Assembly (NCBI RefSeq): GCF_000934845.1
Contig: NZ_JXIQ01000086.1
Span: 1-51,284 of the forward strand
From: Mesobacillus subterraneus
Lineage (GTDB): Bacteria > Bacillota > Bacilli > Bacillales > Cytobacillaceae
Reading direction: 5' to 3'
DNA: 51,284 nt
Under the pieces are notes generated by a model. That model made no database searches. It worked only from the letters and a program-made list of their open reading frames with translations, and was not told the DNA's origin. The position numbers and the translations under genes were made by a program. Below, piece after piece: positions 1-7,601 of the stretch; position 1 is the stretch's first letter, and every line of letters begins with the position of its first letter.

Positions 1-25
1 CACAGGACGTGGCGTTTTAGGCGGG

Positions 26-65
26 CAGCGCTTGTCGGGGCTGTTCGAGGCGCTTGCGCTTTTTG
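26..65. repeat. Dispersed intergenic repeat, copy 1
   Basis: The element reads CAGCGCTTGTCGGGGCTG, then a variable short middle, then GGCGCTTGCGCTTTT. The same arrangement recurs at 18281-18323, and a related head (AGCTCCAGCGC) occurs at 51261. AGCGC at 27-31 can pair with GCGCT at 56-60 and a T-run follows, so it may act as a weak terminator for an upstream gene outside the window. Function is inferred; the recurrence is seen directly. Confidence 0.7.
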
Positions 66-224
66 TTATCCAGTATTTTCTAGAGGTTGAGAAAAATGAA
101 AAAAGTGCAACCCTCGAAATTTGTTGTTTTTGATCGTTTAAGGGAAAAATTCGATCTTTATCTCTTTTTCTCTCTGTTTTTTAATAATTTTCATGTTTGA
201 CAAAATAAAGTTCTTTTGGCCTTA

Positions 225-273
225 ACACCATATATAGTATTGTCGAAAATAAAAAATACACTACATATTGATT
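225..273 (+). promoter_or_regulatory. Pair of NrdR-box-like operators upstream of nrdJ
   Basis: Two 16-bp sites, ACACCATATATAGTAT (225-240) and ACACTACATATTGATT (258-273), resemble the NrdR consensus ACACTATATATAGTGT. They start 33 bp apart, about three helical turns, and NrdR boxes normally occur as such pairs on one face of the helix. NrdR is the (d)ATP-sensing repressor of ribonucleotide reductase genes, so nrdJ is its logical target. A TTGACA lies at 197-202, but no good -10 follows at 17 bp, so the promoter itself is unclear. I see no cobalamin riboswitch and no gene in the rest of 66-383. Confidence 0.65.
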
Positions 274-383
274 TTTGGTGTTTCGATATGATAACGTTAG
301 GGTAATTCAAAAAAGTAGCTAGAGTTTCTTTCTGCTAGTTTCACTGTAAAGAATAGTTTTAAAATCTTGAAGGAGTTGTAGAA

Positions 384-1823
384 ATGTCTATTACTATTGG
401 CGAAAAAAGGACTTTGAATGTGGAGAGTCTGAACGAGGATATTAAGTTGTTTCCTCCGGTTCACCCCATTACACCTGATATGAAACTCACCCACAAAGGG
501 GTCTCTCGGCTAGTGATGCTAGACCGCTATACTTTTAAAGACACAGAAAAAATCACTCTGTCAAATGGAGATTTTGTTGTCCTCACCATTAAGGAGGATC
601 CGAAATTCCCGGCACGCGGACTTGGATTCATACAAGCTATTGATTGGGAAAACAAGACAGCGACTGTGCTTGTAGAAGAAGAGTTTCGCGGAGTGCTTGA
701 TGATCCCGAAGAATCCACTACGGGGATTATCAAACGTTCACTGGACGTGATGGAAAAGCCGCTCGAACTGTTTTACGAGCAGATCGCAAAACGAAATGCC
801 ACAGGACTTGCAGCAGTTGAAAAAACAGAACAAAAGCGCAAGGAATGGTTCGAAAAGTTTTATCAAGAGCTAGTATCCATGAATTTCATCCCAGCAGGAC
901 GAGTCCTTTATGGAGCGGGAGCTGGCACAGATGTTACCTACTTCAACTGCTATGTCATGCCTTTCGTTAAGGATTCCCGTGAAGGTATCTCCGAGCACCG
1001 CAAGCAGGTCATGGAAATCATGAGCCGCGGCGGCGGGGTAGGGACGAACGGTTCTACATTAAGACCGCGCAACACTCTAGCCAGAGGCGTAAACGGAAAA
1101 TCATCCGGATCGGTTTCATGGCTTGATGACATCGCCAAGCTCACGCATCTAGTCGAGCAGGGCGGGTCAAGACGCGGTGCTCAGATGATCATGTTAGCGG
1201 ACTGGCATCCTGACATTGTAGAGTTCATCATTTCAAAAATGCAAAACCCTAAAATCCTTCGTTTCCTGATTGAAAACACAAACGACGAGTCAATCAAGAA
1301 AACGGCAAAAGAAAAATTGAAATTCACGCCGCTAACCATTCAGGAAGAAGCAATGTACCAGGGGATCGTCAACTATAAGAGCATTCCTGGCTACGGTGGT
1401 TTTAGCGCAGATATCATTAGATCAGCAGAAGAAAAACTCGCAACAGGCGGAACTTATACAGTCCATAACTCAGAATTCTTAACGGGTGCAAATATCTCAG
1501 TCACATTGACAAAAGATTTCATGGATGCAGTCGAAAATAATGCTGAATATGAACTTCGCTTCCCGGACGTTGAAAGCTATGATGCTGAAACAATGAAAGT
1601 TTATAACGAAGAGTGGCATAAAATCGGGGACGTACGTGAGTGGGAAAAGCTCGGCTATAAAGTACGCACCTACAGAAAGATCAAAGCGAAAGAACTCTGG
1701 AACCTGGTCAATATCTGTGCGACATACTCAGCAGAACCCGGCATTTTTTTCATCGACAATGCCAACGACATGACGAACGCACAGGCATATGGACAGAAGG
1801 TTGTAGCGACAAACCCGTGTGGT
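384..1823 (+). CDS. nrdJ: NrdJ, adenosylcobalamin-dependent (class II) ribonucleotide reductase, 5' exon (residues 1-480)
   Basis: Class II reductases convert ribonucleotides to deoxyribonucleotides using adenosylcobalamin to make a thiyl radical, independent of oxygen. This exon codes the first 480 residues. The ATG follows AAGGAG by 9 nt. Visible landmarks are the first redox cysteine (C189, in YFNCYVMP), the SRGGGVGTNGSTLR and GGSRRGAQ segments, and the exon's last four codons NPCG (477-480), where C479 is the expected thiyl-radical cysteine. Without splicing, translation would continue three codons into the intron and stop at TAG (1833-1835), giving a dead 483-residue fragment. Joined to 3009-4127 in phase 0 it gives an 852-residue protein, a normal length for this family. 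Two NrdR-like sites lie upstream. Confidence 0.93.
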
Positions 1824-1846
1824 AGAGCAGCTTAGTTTGCCTCACG
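1816..1846 (+). other. P1 helix and internal guide sequence of the intron
   Basis: Exon bases CGTGTGGT (1816-1823) pair with guide bases GCCTCACG (1839-1846): seven of eight positions pair, with one T-T mismatch, and T1823 forms the canonical U.G wobble with G1839. The four bases just 5' of the guide, GTTT (1835-1838), can pair with the first four bases of the 3' exon, GAAC (3009-3012), as P10. Both splice sites are thus fixed to the base by pairing rather than by alignment alone. Confidence 0.82.
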
Positions 1847-3008
1847 TTAAAAATTGCGGAATAAAGCGGGAACCCTGAGATGGGAATCCGAACCGAAGGC
1901 CTTGAGTAAAAACAAGGACAGGGGCAACGCATAGATGGTGAACCTGCGAAAGCAGAATATAATCCATCCACGAGGCCGCAACATTACAACACTAAAAATA
2001 ATGGAGAGGTTTTTATGAATAGAGGCTATGCAGGTTTCTATAAAGGATTCTATTTAAGAAGTTCATATGAGTATGCATACGCCATATATCTTGACTATCA
2101 TAAGGTGAATTGGACTTATGAGGCTAAAACCTTTGATATAGGATATAAGATTTATAAACCTGATTTTTTCATTTTCGATCAAAACGGCTCTTTGTCAAAG
2201 ATTGTTGAAATAAAATCTCGGAACAAAGAAGCTAAAGAAGGCGCTAGAATGGCTTTAGAAAAAATTAAAACTCTACATGGAATAGATAATGAATTGATTT
2301 CTTATGAAGAACTTTTAAACTTTTATGAATACCTACCTTTCACTTTAAACTCTGTTATAACGAAATGGATTAAATCAAAAGATACTACTATCAACAAATC
2401 GTTATCAGGGTCATTGAATGGGCACTTTAATATAAAACATTCTCCAGCTACTAAGAGGAAAATCGGGGAGCATACAAGGCAATTATGGAATTCTAATAGT
2501 GGAGCAAAACAAAGAATGTTAGACGGGTTAAAAAAATCAGGTCTTTCACAAAAAGGCAAGATCAAAACTCCGAGGGAAAAAAGAAGATGCTTGATTTGCA
2601 ACTCCGAGTTTATAACCCTTGTAAGTTCCCCTAAGAAGTTTTGCAATAGAGTTTGTGCTGGAAAAAGTGCAATTCAAAATGCAACTAAAGTATATGTTAA
2701 CAAGAGAAAGGTTCTTCATGGAGAAATAAAGCAATTCATTATCGAATGGTCAGTTGCCAATTCAAGTTTAGTTTTAAGTACTCCCTTAAATAAAGTCAGT
2801 ACTACAATTAGTAGTATGCTTGACCAAATTGAAAATTCATTTGGAGTTAAAGATTTAAGGGTAATTTCTAAAGCTGTTTTTGGAGAAGATCGAGGAAGAA
2901 AAGATCTCCTATTATTTATGAAAAGTGTGTGTAATGAAAAGATATGCTGAACTAACGGGAAACGAACCGTTAGAACTAAGGGATAAAAAGCCTTTAGGAT
3001 AACAATTG
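1824..3008 (+). mobile_element. Group I self-splicing intron in nrdJ with an internal homing endonuclease gene
   Basis: The 1185-nt insert interrupts the N-x-C-x-E active-site motif between the GGT (Gly) and GAA (Glu) codons. Group I hallmarks are visible. The 5' exon ends in T, which can form the required U.G wobble with an internal guide, and the intron ends in G (3008). A 4-bp P10 can form with the 3' exon. The segment 1851-1970 resembles the conserved P/Q/R/S core, with AAATTGCGGA, AATCCGAACC, GGGCAACGCATAGATGG and AATATAATCCATCC. A P8-like hairpin CTGC-GAAA-GCAG lies at 1944-1955. After the internal ORF, CTAACGG/CCGTTAG and AAGG/CCTT hairpins resemble P9 elements. Splicing restores an uninterrupted NrdJ frame. 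The ORF lies 3' of the core, in the P9 region. The subgroup (IA-like) is not established by eye. Confidence 0.9.
2015..2950 (+). CDS. Intron-encoded homing endonuclease, PD-(D/E)XK-type N-terminus with NUMOD3-like and zinc-finger segments
   Basis: This 311-residue ORF lies inside the nrdJ intron, behind GGAGAGG. It is visibly more AT-rich than the flanking exons, as is usual for a mobile gene. Residues 11-69 carry the pattern R-S-S-Y-E19, then K-P-D50-F, then E65-I-K67. That is the E...PD...ExK layout of PD-(D/E)XK nucleases (Vsr/TnsA-like), and it lacks LAGLIDADG, GIY-YIG and HNH signatures. Residues 138-158 (NIKHSPATKRKIGEH) look like a NUMOD3 DNA-binding module. C192-x2-C195 and C210-x3-C214 form a probable zinc finger. 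The C-terminal third is helical and unrecognised. Inferred role: cut intronless nrdJ alleles to drive homing. It could alternatively be inactive; the nuclease residues appear intact. Confidence 0.75.
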   Translation: MNRGYAGFYKGFYLRSSYEYAYAIYLDYHKVNWTYEAKTFDIGYKIYKPDFFIFDQNGSLSKIVEIKSRNKEAKEGARMALEKIKTLHGIDNELISYEELLNFYEYLPFTLNSVITKWIKSKDTTINKSLSGSLNGHFNIKHSPATKRKIGEHTRQLWNSNSGAKQRMLDGLKKSGLSQKGKIKTPREKRRCLICNSEFITLVSSPKKFCNRVCAGKSAIQNATKVYVNKRKVLHGEIKQFIIEWSVANSSLVLSTPLNKVSTTISSMLDQIENSFGVKDLRVISKAVFGEDRGRKDLLLFMKSVCNEKIC

Positions 3009-4127
3009 GAACAGCCTCTCGCACCAAACTCTGTCTGCAACCTCGCTGCTGTCAACCTTGCAGAAATGGCGGACAAAGAAACAAAAACAGTTAACTTTGA
3101 AAAATTGAAGCATACGGTAGAAGTTGGTGTACGCATGCAGGACAATGTCATTGATGCAACTCCTTACTTCCTGGAAGATAATAAGAGACAAGCACTAGGC
3201 GAACGTCGTGTTGGTCTTGGTGTGATGGGCATGCACGATCTCCTGATTTATTGCGAAACAGAATACGGTTCAGAAGAAGGAAACAAGCTTGTTGATAAGG
3301 TATTTGAAACCATTGCTACTTCTGCCTACAGAGCATCAGTAGAATTGGGCAAGGAAAAAGGCAGCTTCCCATTCCTTCAAGGTGGAACAGAAGAAGAGAC
3401 AAACAGACTTCGCAAGGCATTCACAAATACTGGTTTCATGAAGAAAATGCCTGAAGACATCCGCGAGTCGATTCTTGAAAACGGAATTCGTAACTCACAC
3501 TTGCTGACTGTTGCTCCAACGGGATCTACTGGTACAATGGTTGGCGTTTCAACTGGCCTTGAGCCATACTTCAGCTTCTCATACTTCAGAAGCGGCCGTC
3601 TAGGTAAGTTTATCGAGGTGAAGGCAGATATCGTCCAGGAATACTTGGATCGCAATCCGGAGGCAGATCCTGAGAACCTGCCGAACTGGTTCGTATCTGC
3701 GATGGAATTGGAGCCGGAAGCCCATGCTGATGTGCAATGTATCATCCAGCGCTGGATTGACAGCTCGATCAGCAAAACGGTCAACGCACCGAAGGGTTAC
3801 AGCGTTGATCAGGTGGAAAAAGTATATGAGCGCCTATATAAAGGCGGAGCGAAAGGCGGAACCGTTTATGTGGACGGCTCCCGCGATTCTCAAGTATTGA
3901 CGCTGAAAGCAGAAGAGAACTCAATGGACGATGAAGGGGAAAAGCAAGAAAAACAAAAGCAGCACGTTGTCCTTGTCGACACGATCAATGAATTACGTTC
4001 TACAAACGTGACGATTGGCTCTGAGATCGGCAACACTTGCCCAGTCTGCCGCAAGGGTGAGGTAAAAGAAATCGGCGGCTGCAATACTTGTACAAACTGT
4101 AACGCGCAATTAAAGTGTGGTTTATAA
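3009..4127 (+). CDS. nrdJ: NrdJ, adenosylcobalamin-dependent ribonucleotide reductase, 3' exon (residues 481-852)
   Basis: This exon continues NrdJ from Glu481, the catalytic glutamate of the NPCGE motif, directly into QPLAPNSVCNLA, where C490 is the second redox-active cysteine. The rest of the barrel follows, with RRVGLGVMGMHDLL and the APTGSTGTMVG loop. The C-terminus ends in a CPVC...CNTCTNC...CGL cysteine-rich tail, typical of NrdJ, that probably binds zinc and relays reducing equivalents. The TTG at 3006 is the last intron codon and not a real start: no ribosome site precedes it, and the protein would lack half the active site. The joined product is 852 residues. A strong terminator follows at 4142. 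Confidence 0.93.
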   Translation, partial: EQPLAPNSVCNLAAVNLAEMADKETKTVNFEKLKHTVEVGVRMQDNVIDATPYFLEDNKRQALGERRVGLGVMGMHDLLIYCETEYGSEEGNKLVDKVFETIATSAYRASVELGKEKGSFPFLQGGTEEETNRLRKAFTNTGFMKKMPEDIRESILENGIRNSHLLTVAPTGSTGTMVGVSTGLEPYFSFSYFRSGRLGKFIEVKADIVQEYLDRNPEADPENLPNWFVSAMELEPEAHADVQCIIQRWIDSSISKTVNAPKGYSVDQVEKVYERLYKGGAKGGTVYVDGSRDSQVLTLKAEENSMDDEGEKQEKQKQHVVLVDTINELRSTNVTIGSEIGNTCPVCRKGEVKEIGGCNTCTNCNAQLKCGL

Positions 4128-4141
4128 GTTACACTCAATAG

Positions 4142-4172
4142 AATAGCCACGGCCCAGGCCGTGGCTATTTCT
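4142..4172 (+). terminator. Rho-independent terminator after nrdJ
   Basis: AATAGCCACGGCC (4142-4154) pairs perfectly with GGCCGTGGCTATT (4157-4169) around a CA turn. A T-rich stretch (TTTCTTCTT) follows 15 nt after the nrdJ stop. Confidence 0.88.
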
Positions 4173-4284
4173 TCTTCGTTCATTCTTATCGCCTTTCCAT
4201 GTACCCAAAATTCTATGTTCTAAATTTTAGGATTGTTCCTATATATATATAGTAAAAGAAATAGAAAAAAGGACAGGAGAAACG

Positions 4285-5295
4285 ATGATCGGGTTAATGA
4301 TTATTTTGCTGCTGGTGTTATTTTTGCCTTTTTCCGTTAAAACAATTGAACACAATTTGGAGATTTTTTTGTTCACTATGGGCCTCGCGGCAGCAACGAT
4401 TAGTGGTACGATGGATCGCCAGCTAATTGAAAAAGCGGTGACTGATCCTATTAATATCACGCTTGCGGTGTTAGCAGCTGGATTGCTGGCAAAGTGGTTT
4501 AAGGCGGAATTGGAAAAATCAATCCTCTGGAGCAGCAGATTCCTGTCTCCTAGGTTATTTTTCGGGTTGACAGTTGTTTTTCTTGGACTGGCATCTAGTA
4601 TGATAACTGCCATCATAGCAGCGCTTATCCTTGTTATGATGATAAAGGTCCTTCCGCTTGACCGTAGATCGGAAGTTCGTTTTACCATATTGGCATGCTT
4701 CTCGATTGGAATTGGTGCTGCCCTTACTCCGATGGGGGAGCCATTGGCAACGATCACCATCAGCAGACTGGACAAGGACTTCTTTTATTTATGGAGATTA
4801 ATCGGAAAAGAAGTACTTCCAGCTATCACTATTTATGGCGTGATGTCGATGATCCTTGTAAGACCCATTGTGGGAAAAAAAGCTTTAAAGTCTGCCTCCC
4901 GTCCTGAGTCGTACGAGGAAATTGCTGTTCGGTCTTTTAAAATCTATCTCTTTGTAATGGGACTTACATTCCTTGGACATGGTTTTGAGCCGCTGATCAA
5001 AGCATATGTTATCGGTCTTTCTCCAAGGCTGTTGTATTGGATAAACATGATATCCGCGATCTTAGATAATGCTACCCTTGCTGCAGCAGAAATCAGTCCT
5101 GCAATGGAATCTGGAACAATTAAGGCGGTTTTGCTTGGACTGGTCATCAGTGGAGGCATGCTGGTCCCGGGTAATATCCCGAATATTATCGCTGCCGGAA
5201 AACTAAATATAACCAGCAAGGAATGGGCGGCATTTGGGGTTCCGGTCGGATTGGTCACAATGTTCCTTTACTATATTGTCCTGTTTAGTCGCTGA
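4285..5295 (+). CDS. DUF1646 family membrane protein, predicted cation transporter
   Basis: The 336-residue protein is almost entirely hydrophobic, with roughly ten membrane segments. It has the small-residue-rich loops MITAIIAALILVMM, GIGAALTPMGEP and ISGGMLVPGNIPNI, which recall the ion-transporter (NhaD/ArsB-like) fold. I recognise it as the DUF1646 family, annotated as putative cation transporters, with no experimentally known substrate to my knowledge. The ATG follows CAGGAG. It stands alone between the nrdJ terminator and the patatin-like gene, so its context gives no pathway clue. Family assignment is fairly sure; substrate is unknown. Confidence 0.72.
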   Translation: MIGLMIILLLVLFLPFSVKTIEHNLEIFLFTMGLAAATISGTMDRQLIEKAVTDPINITLAVLAAGLLAKWFKAELEKSILWSSRFLSPRLFFGLTVVFLGLASSMITAIIAALILVMMIKVLPLDRRSEVRFTILACFSIGIGAALTPMGEPLATITISRLDKDFFYLWRLIGKEVLPAITIYGVMSMILVRPIVGKKALKSASRPESYEEIAVRSFKIYLFVMGLTFLGHGFEPLIKAYVIGLSPRLLYWINMISAILDNATLAAAEISPAMESGTIKAVLLGLVISGGMLVPGNIPNIIAAGKLNITSKEWAAFGVPVGLVTMFLYYIVLFSR

Positions 5296-5416
5296 CTGCT
5301 GGATTGTCCAGGAAACAATGGATGAAATCAAAATTTTTTACTTGTACGCTGTACTATTTTTCAAAGGAAACGCTTAAAGATGTATAGATGAGTTTACATC
5401 GACGGGAGTGACTCCT

Positions 5417-6301
5417 ATGTACATTGATGGCGTTTTTTCCGGTGGAGGAATCAAAGGATTGGCGCTGGTTGGTGCCTGTGCCGCAATTGAGGAGCAGGGG
5501 TTCCGGTTTAAAAGAGTCGCCGGAACCAGTGCTGGTTCCATAATTGCCGGCTTGCTTGCTGCCGGCTACACAAGTGCCGAGATGGCCGACATTCTGGATG
5601 GAATTGATTTAAAAAAACTCCTCGATCCAAGGAAAACGTTCTTTCCATCTGCCTTAACCAAGTGGCTCTTTGTATACTGGCGGCTCGGACTCTATAAAGG
5701 CGACGAGTTAGAATGCTGGATCGAAGAAGTCCTGGCTGCCCGAGGGCTTCGTACATTTGGCGATCTTGTTCCTGGTTGCTTACGGATTATTGCGTCAGAT
5801 CTCACAAACGGAAGAATCTTGGTCTTGCCAGATGATTTGCCAAAGTATGGCATTGATCCATTGACTTTCCCTGTCGCAAAGGCGATCAGAATGAGCAGCA
5901 GTCTCCCGTTCTTTTTCGAACCGGTTAAGTTGCGGGATCGGGTTGGTACGAATATCGTGGTGGATGGCGGAGTGCTGAGCAATTTCCCAATGTGGTTATT
6001 CGACCAGGATAAAATGTTGAAAATGCGTCCGGTACTTGGAGTCAAACTAAGCCAAAACCTGATTCAGCAGCCTAAGAAAAACATTAAAAATGCGCTGCAA
6101 TTGTTCGATGCGTTATTTGATACGATGAAGGATGCCCATGACTCCAGATACATTTCTCGAAAGCACGAAAAGAATATTATTTTCATTCCGATGGAGGAAA
6201 GTTTGACTACTGAATTTCAACTAACGGATGAGAAAAAACAAGAGTTGATCAAGCTGGGAAAAAACAGCGCGGAGAAATTTTTCAAATCATGGCATTACTG
6301 A
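5417..6301 (+). CDS. yqhO: Patatin-like phospholipase (RssA/YqhO family)
   Basis: The protein is a Ser-Asp dyad lipid acyl hydrolase of the patatin fold. It shows the oxyanion loop SGGGIKG (residues 8-14), the nucleophile elbow G-T-S38-A-G, and D183 in the DGG motif. It has no signal peptide and is probably cytosolic or membrane-associated. I chose ATG 5417, which follows CGGGAG by 8 nt, over an in-frame GTG three codons upstream that overlaps that ribosome site. At 294 residues it matches B. subtilis YqhO, and like that gene it precedes yqhP. The physiological substrate is not known. A shared terminator separates it from convergent yqhP. Confidence 0.85.
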   Translation: MYIDGVFSGGGIKGLALVGACAAIEEQGFRFKRVAGTSAGSIIAGLLAAGYTSAEMADILDGIDLKKLLDPRKTFFPSALTKWLFVYWRLGLYKGDELECWIEEVLAARGLRTFGDLVPGCLRIIASDLTNGRILVLPDDLPKYGIDPLTFPVAKAIRMSSSLPFFFEPVKLRDRVGTNIVVDGGVLSNFPMWLFDQDKMLKMRPVLGVKLSQNLIQQPKKNIKNALQLFDALFDTMKDAHDSRYISRKHEKNIIFIPMEESLTTEFQLTDEKKQELIKLGKNSAEKFFKSWHY

Positions 6302-6315
6302 TCTCTTATAACCCG

Positions 6316-6355
6316 AAAAAAATCGAGCTTTAAAAGGAAGCCCGATTTTTTTTTT
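6316..6355. terminator. Bidirectional terminator between convergent yqhO and yqhP
   Basis: AAAAAAATCG (6316-6325) plus GCTT pair with AAGC plus CGATTTTTTT around a seven-base loop, with one A-C mismatch. A-tract and T-tract flank the stem, so it works in both directions. The yqhP stop codon lies inside the stem. Confidence 0.8.
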
Positions 6356-6695
6356 TGCTTTTTTTCCCGTCTATGACTGTTAAGTGCGGAGCATCCTTCT
6401 TTTTCCGTGCTGATGCTAGGGATTTTATCTTTGACCGCTTAGCAGATGCATTTGCATCTTTTGCCTGGAAACGTTTTTTGGAACGCTTTGCTGCCTTTTG
6501 GAAAGCACGTTTTTGTTCTCTTCCAGCACTTGATCCGGACATACGAGTCACCAGGAAATAGATTGCGGCCCCAATCAAGGCAATTGTTGCGATTGTTACG
6601 AGAATACTGACAGGATCGGTAAACAGCTTAACAGCGAAACCAAAGATTGCAAGGACAATCAGTCCTAAAAATAGATACTTGAAATTTCGACTCAT
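6330..6695 (-). CDS. yqhP: YqhP, SA1362-family small membrane protein
   Basis: The protein has 121 residues, starting MSRNFKYLF. Two hydrophobic segments span about residues 5-25 and 30-50, and a long, very basic lysine/arginine-rich cytoplasmic tail follows. The start at 6695 is set by GGAGGTG 8-10 nt upstream on the reverse strand; the longer reading adds 12 codons that overlap this ribosome site. The family is conserved in Bacillales and staphylococci, with no known function. Here, as in B. subtilis, it sits beside the yqhO-type lipase, but the next expected gene, yqhQ, is missing. The charged tail could bind nucleic acid or anionic lipid; that is a guess. Confidence 0.75.
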   Translation of the reverse strand: MSRNFKYLFLGLIVLAIFGFAVKLFTDPVSILVTIATIALIGAAIYFLVTRMSGSSAGREQKRAFQKAAKRSKKRFQAKDANASAKRSKIKSLASARKKKDAPHLTVIDGKKSKKKNRASF

Positions 6696-7007
6696 AGAAG
6701 AAAGCCACCTCCCTACTAGCATCATGAGCAATTTTTCCAGCTTTTAAACTTACCAACGATTACTTTATACAAGTTCTTCAAAATTATACGCTTCTCCTGC
6801 CCTTTTTCCTTTTTAAAAGCGATTTAAACGAGAGAATGCCATTTTCATGGCTTATATGAATAGAAAAGCTTCGTTCCATTGCTGTTACTTTCATTTTACT
6901 AAATATCTGCAAAAACCTCTATATGGAGTGCAAGCATCTATAACATTTTTTCCAGAGATGCAATGGTTTTGCCGAACAGGGACATACTAACATCGGAGGT
7001 GCAACAA
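6696..7007. other. Intergenic gap between divergent yqhP and yqhR
   Basis: This roughly 310-base gap must hold divergent promoters for yqhP and yqhR, but I find no -35/-10 pair that stands out. It is AT-rich and has no ORF of note. In B. subtilis yqhQ occupies this position; no recognisable remnant of it is seen on either strand. The ribosome sites of the two flanking genes lie at its ends. Confidence 0.5.
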
Positions 7008-7523
7008 ATGGCAGAAAATCATGAAAACTTAGAACAGAATCAAAGGGAAAAACCGATGTCCTTCCTTGCAATGAGCATCGTGACAGGATTGTTCGGCGGC
7101 ATTTTTTGGAGTCTGCTCGCTTATTTGGCCTATCTATTTCATTTTACCGAAATCCGACCAAACGTAATATTGGAGCCCTGGGCTTTAGGAGACTGGAAGC
7201 AGCAGTGGCTTGGCACAGTTATATCCATCGTAGCGATTGGTATTTTTTCAGCAGGCGCAGCGATGATTTATTATGTAACCATGAGGAAGCTGAATTCCAT
7301 CTGGGCTGGGGCAGCTTACGGGATTGCACTGTTTTTCCTTGTATTTTATGTGCTCAATCCGCTGTTTCCGGGCATCAAACCATTTTGGGATCTCTCAAAG
7401 GACACCTTGGTCACTTCGCTTTGTTTTTACGTACTGTATGGTGTTTTTGTTGGCTATTCGATCTCCTACGAGGAAAATGAGAATCGCAATGAGGAGAAAA
7501 ATCGTCAGGAGATCACCTCTTGA
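7008..7523 (+). CDS. yqhR: YqhR, predicted four-helix membrane protein
   Basis: The 171-residue integral membrane protein starts at MAENHENLEQ. ATG 7008 follows GGAGGTG with ideal spacing; an upstream in-frame ATG at 6963 lacks a ribosome site. Four hydrophobic helices are visible (about residues 17-42, 65-88, 95-118, 135-150) between charged ends. The family is conserved in Bacillus next to aroQ and the M24 peptidase gene and has no known function that I am aware of. The hairpin at 7558 separates it from aroQ, so the two may be only partly cotranscribed. Confidence 0.7.
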   Translation: MAENHENLEQNQREKPMSFLAMSIVTGLFGGIFWSLLAYLAYLFHFTEIRPNVILEPWALGDWKQQWLGTVISIVAIGIFSAGAAMIYYVTMRKLNSIWAGAAYGIALFFLVFYVLNPLFPGIKPFWDLSKDTLVTSLCFYVLYGVFVGYSISYEENENRNEEKNRQEITS

Positions 7524-7557
7524 GCGAGTTAGAGTAGTTCTCGCAAATAGTTATGGT

Positions 7558-7585
7558 AGAATGTTCATAGTGAACATTCTTTTTT
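7558..7585 (+). terminator. Perfect 10-bp hairpin with T-run between yqhR and aroQ
   Basis: AGAATGTTCA (7558-7567) pairs perfectly with TGAACATTCT (7571-7580) around TAG, followed by TTTTT. It looks like a terminator for yqhR, but it sits only a few bases upstream of the aroQ ribosome site. It could therefore be an operator or attenuator instead. Confidence 0.7.
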
Positions 7586-7601
7586 ACGGGAGTTTGAAAA
7601 T

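Noticed and set aside
1-383. Cobalamin riboswitch before nrdJ (also sought before mutA)
   Set aside because: No B12-box sequence or extended leader structure was seen in 1-383 or 41036-41173.
1824-3008. An intein rather than an intron in NrdJ
   Set aside because: The insert has an in-frame TAG three codons in, and the internal ORF is in another reading context with its own ribosome site. No Cys/Ser N-terminus or HN-C end of an intein is encoded at the junctions.
2323-3191. Reverse-strand ORFs of 62-107 residues under the intron and nrdJ exon 2
   Set aside because: They are shadows of the AT-rich intron gene and the exon, with no ribosome sites and no recognisable domains.
3006-4127. The 3' half of nrdJ as a separate gene starting at TTG 3006
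   Set aside because: TTG is the last intron codon, has no ribosome site, and the product would lack the radical cysteine. Splicing gives a normal 852-residue protein.
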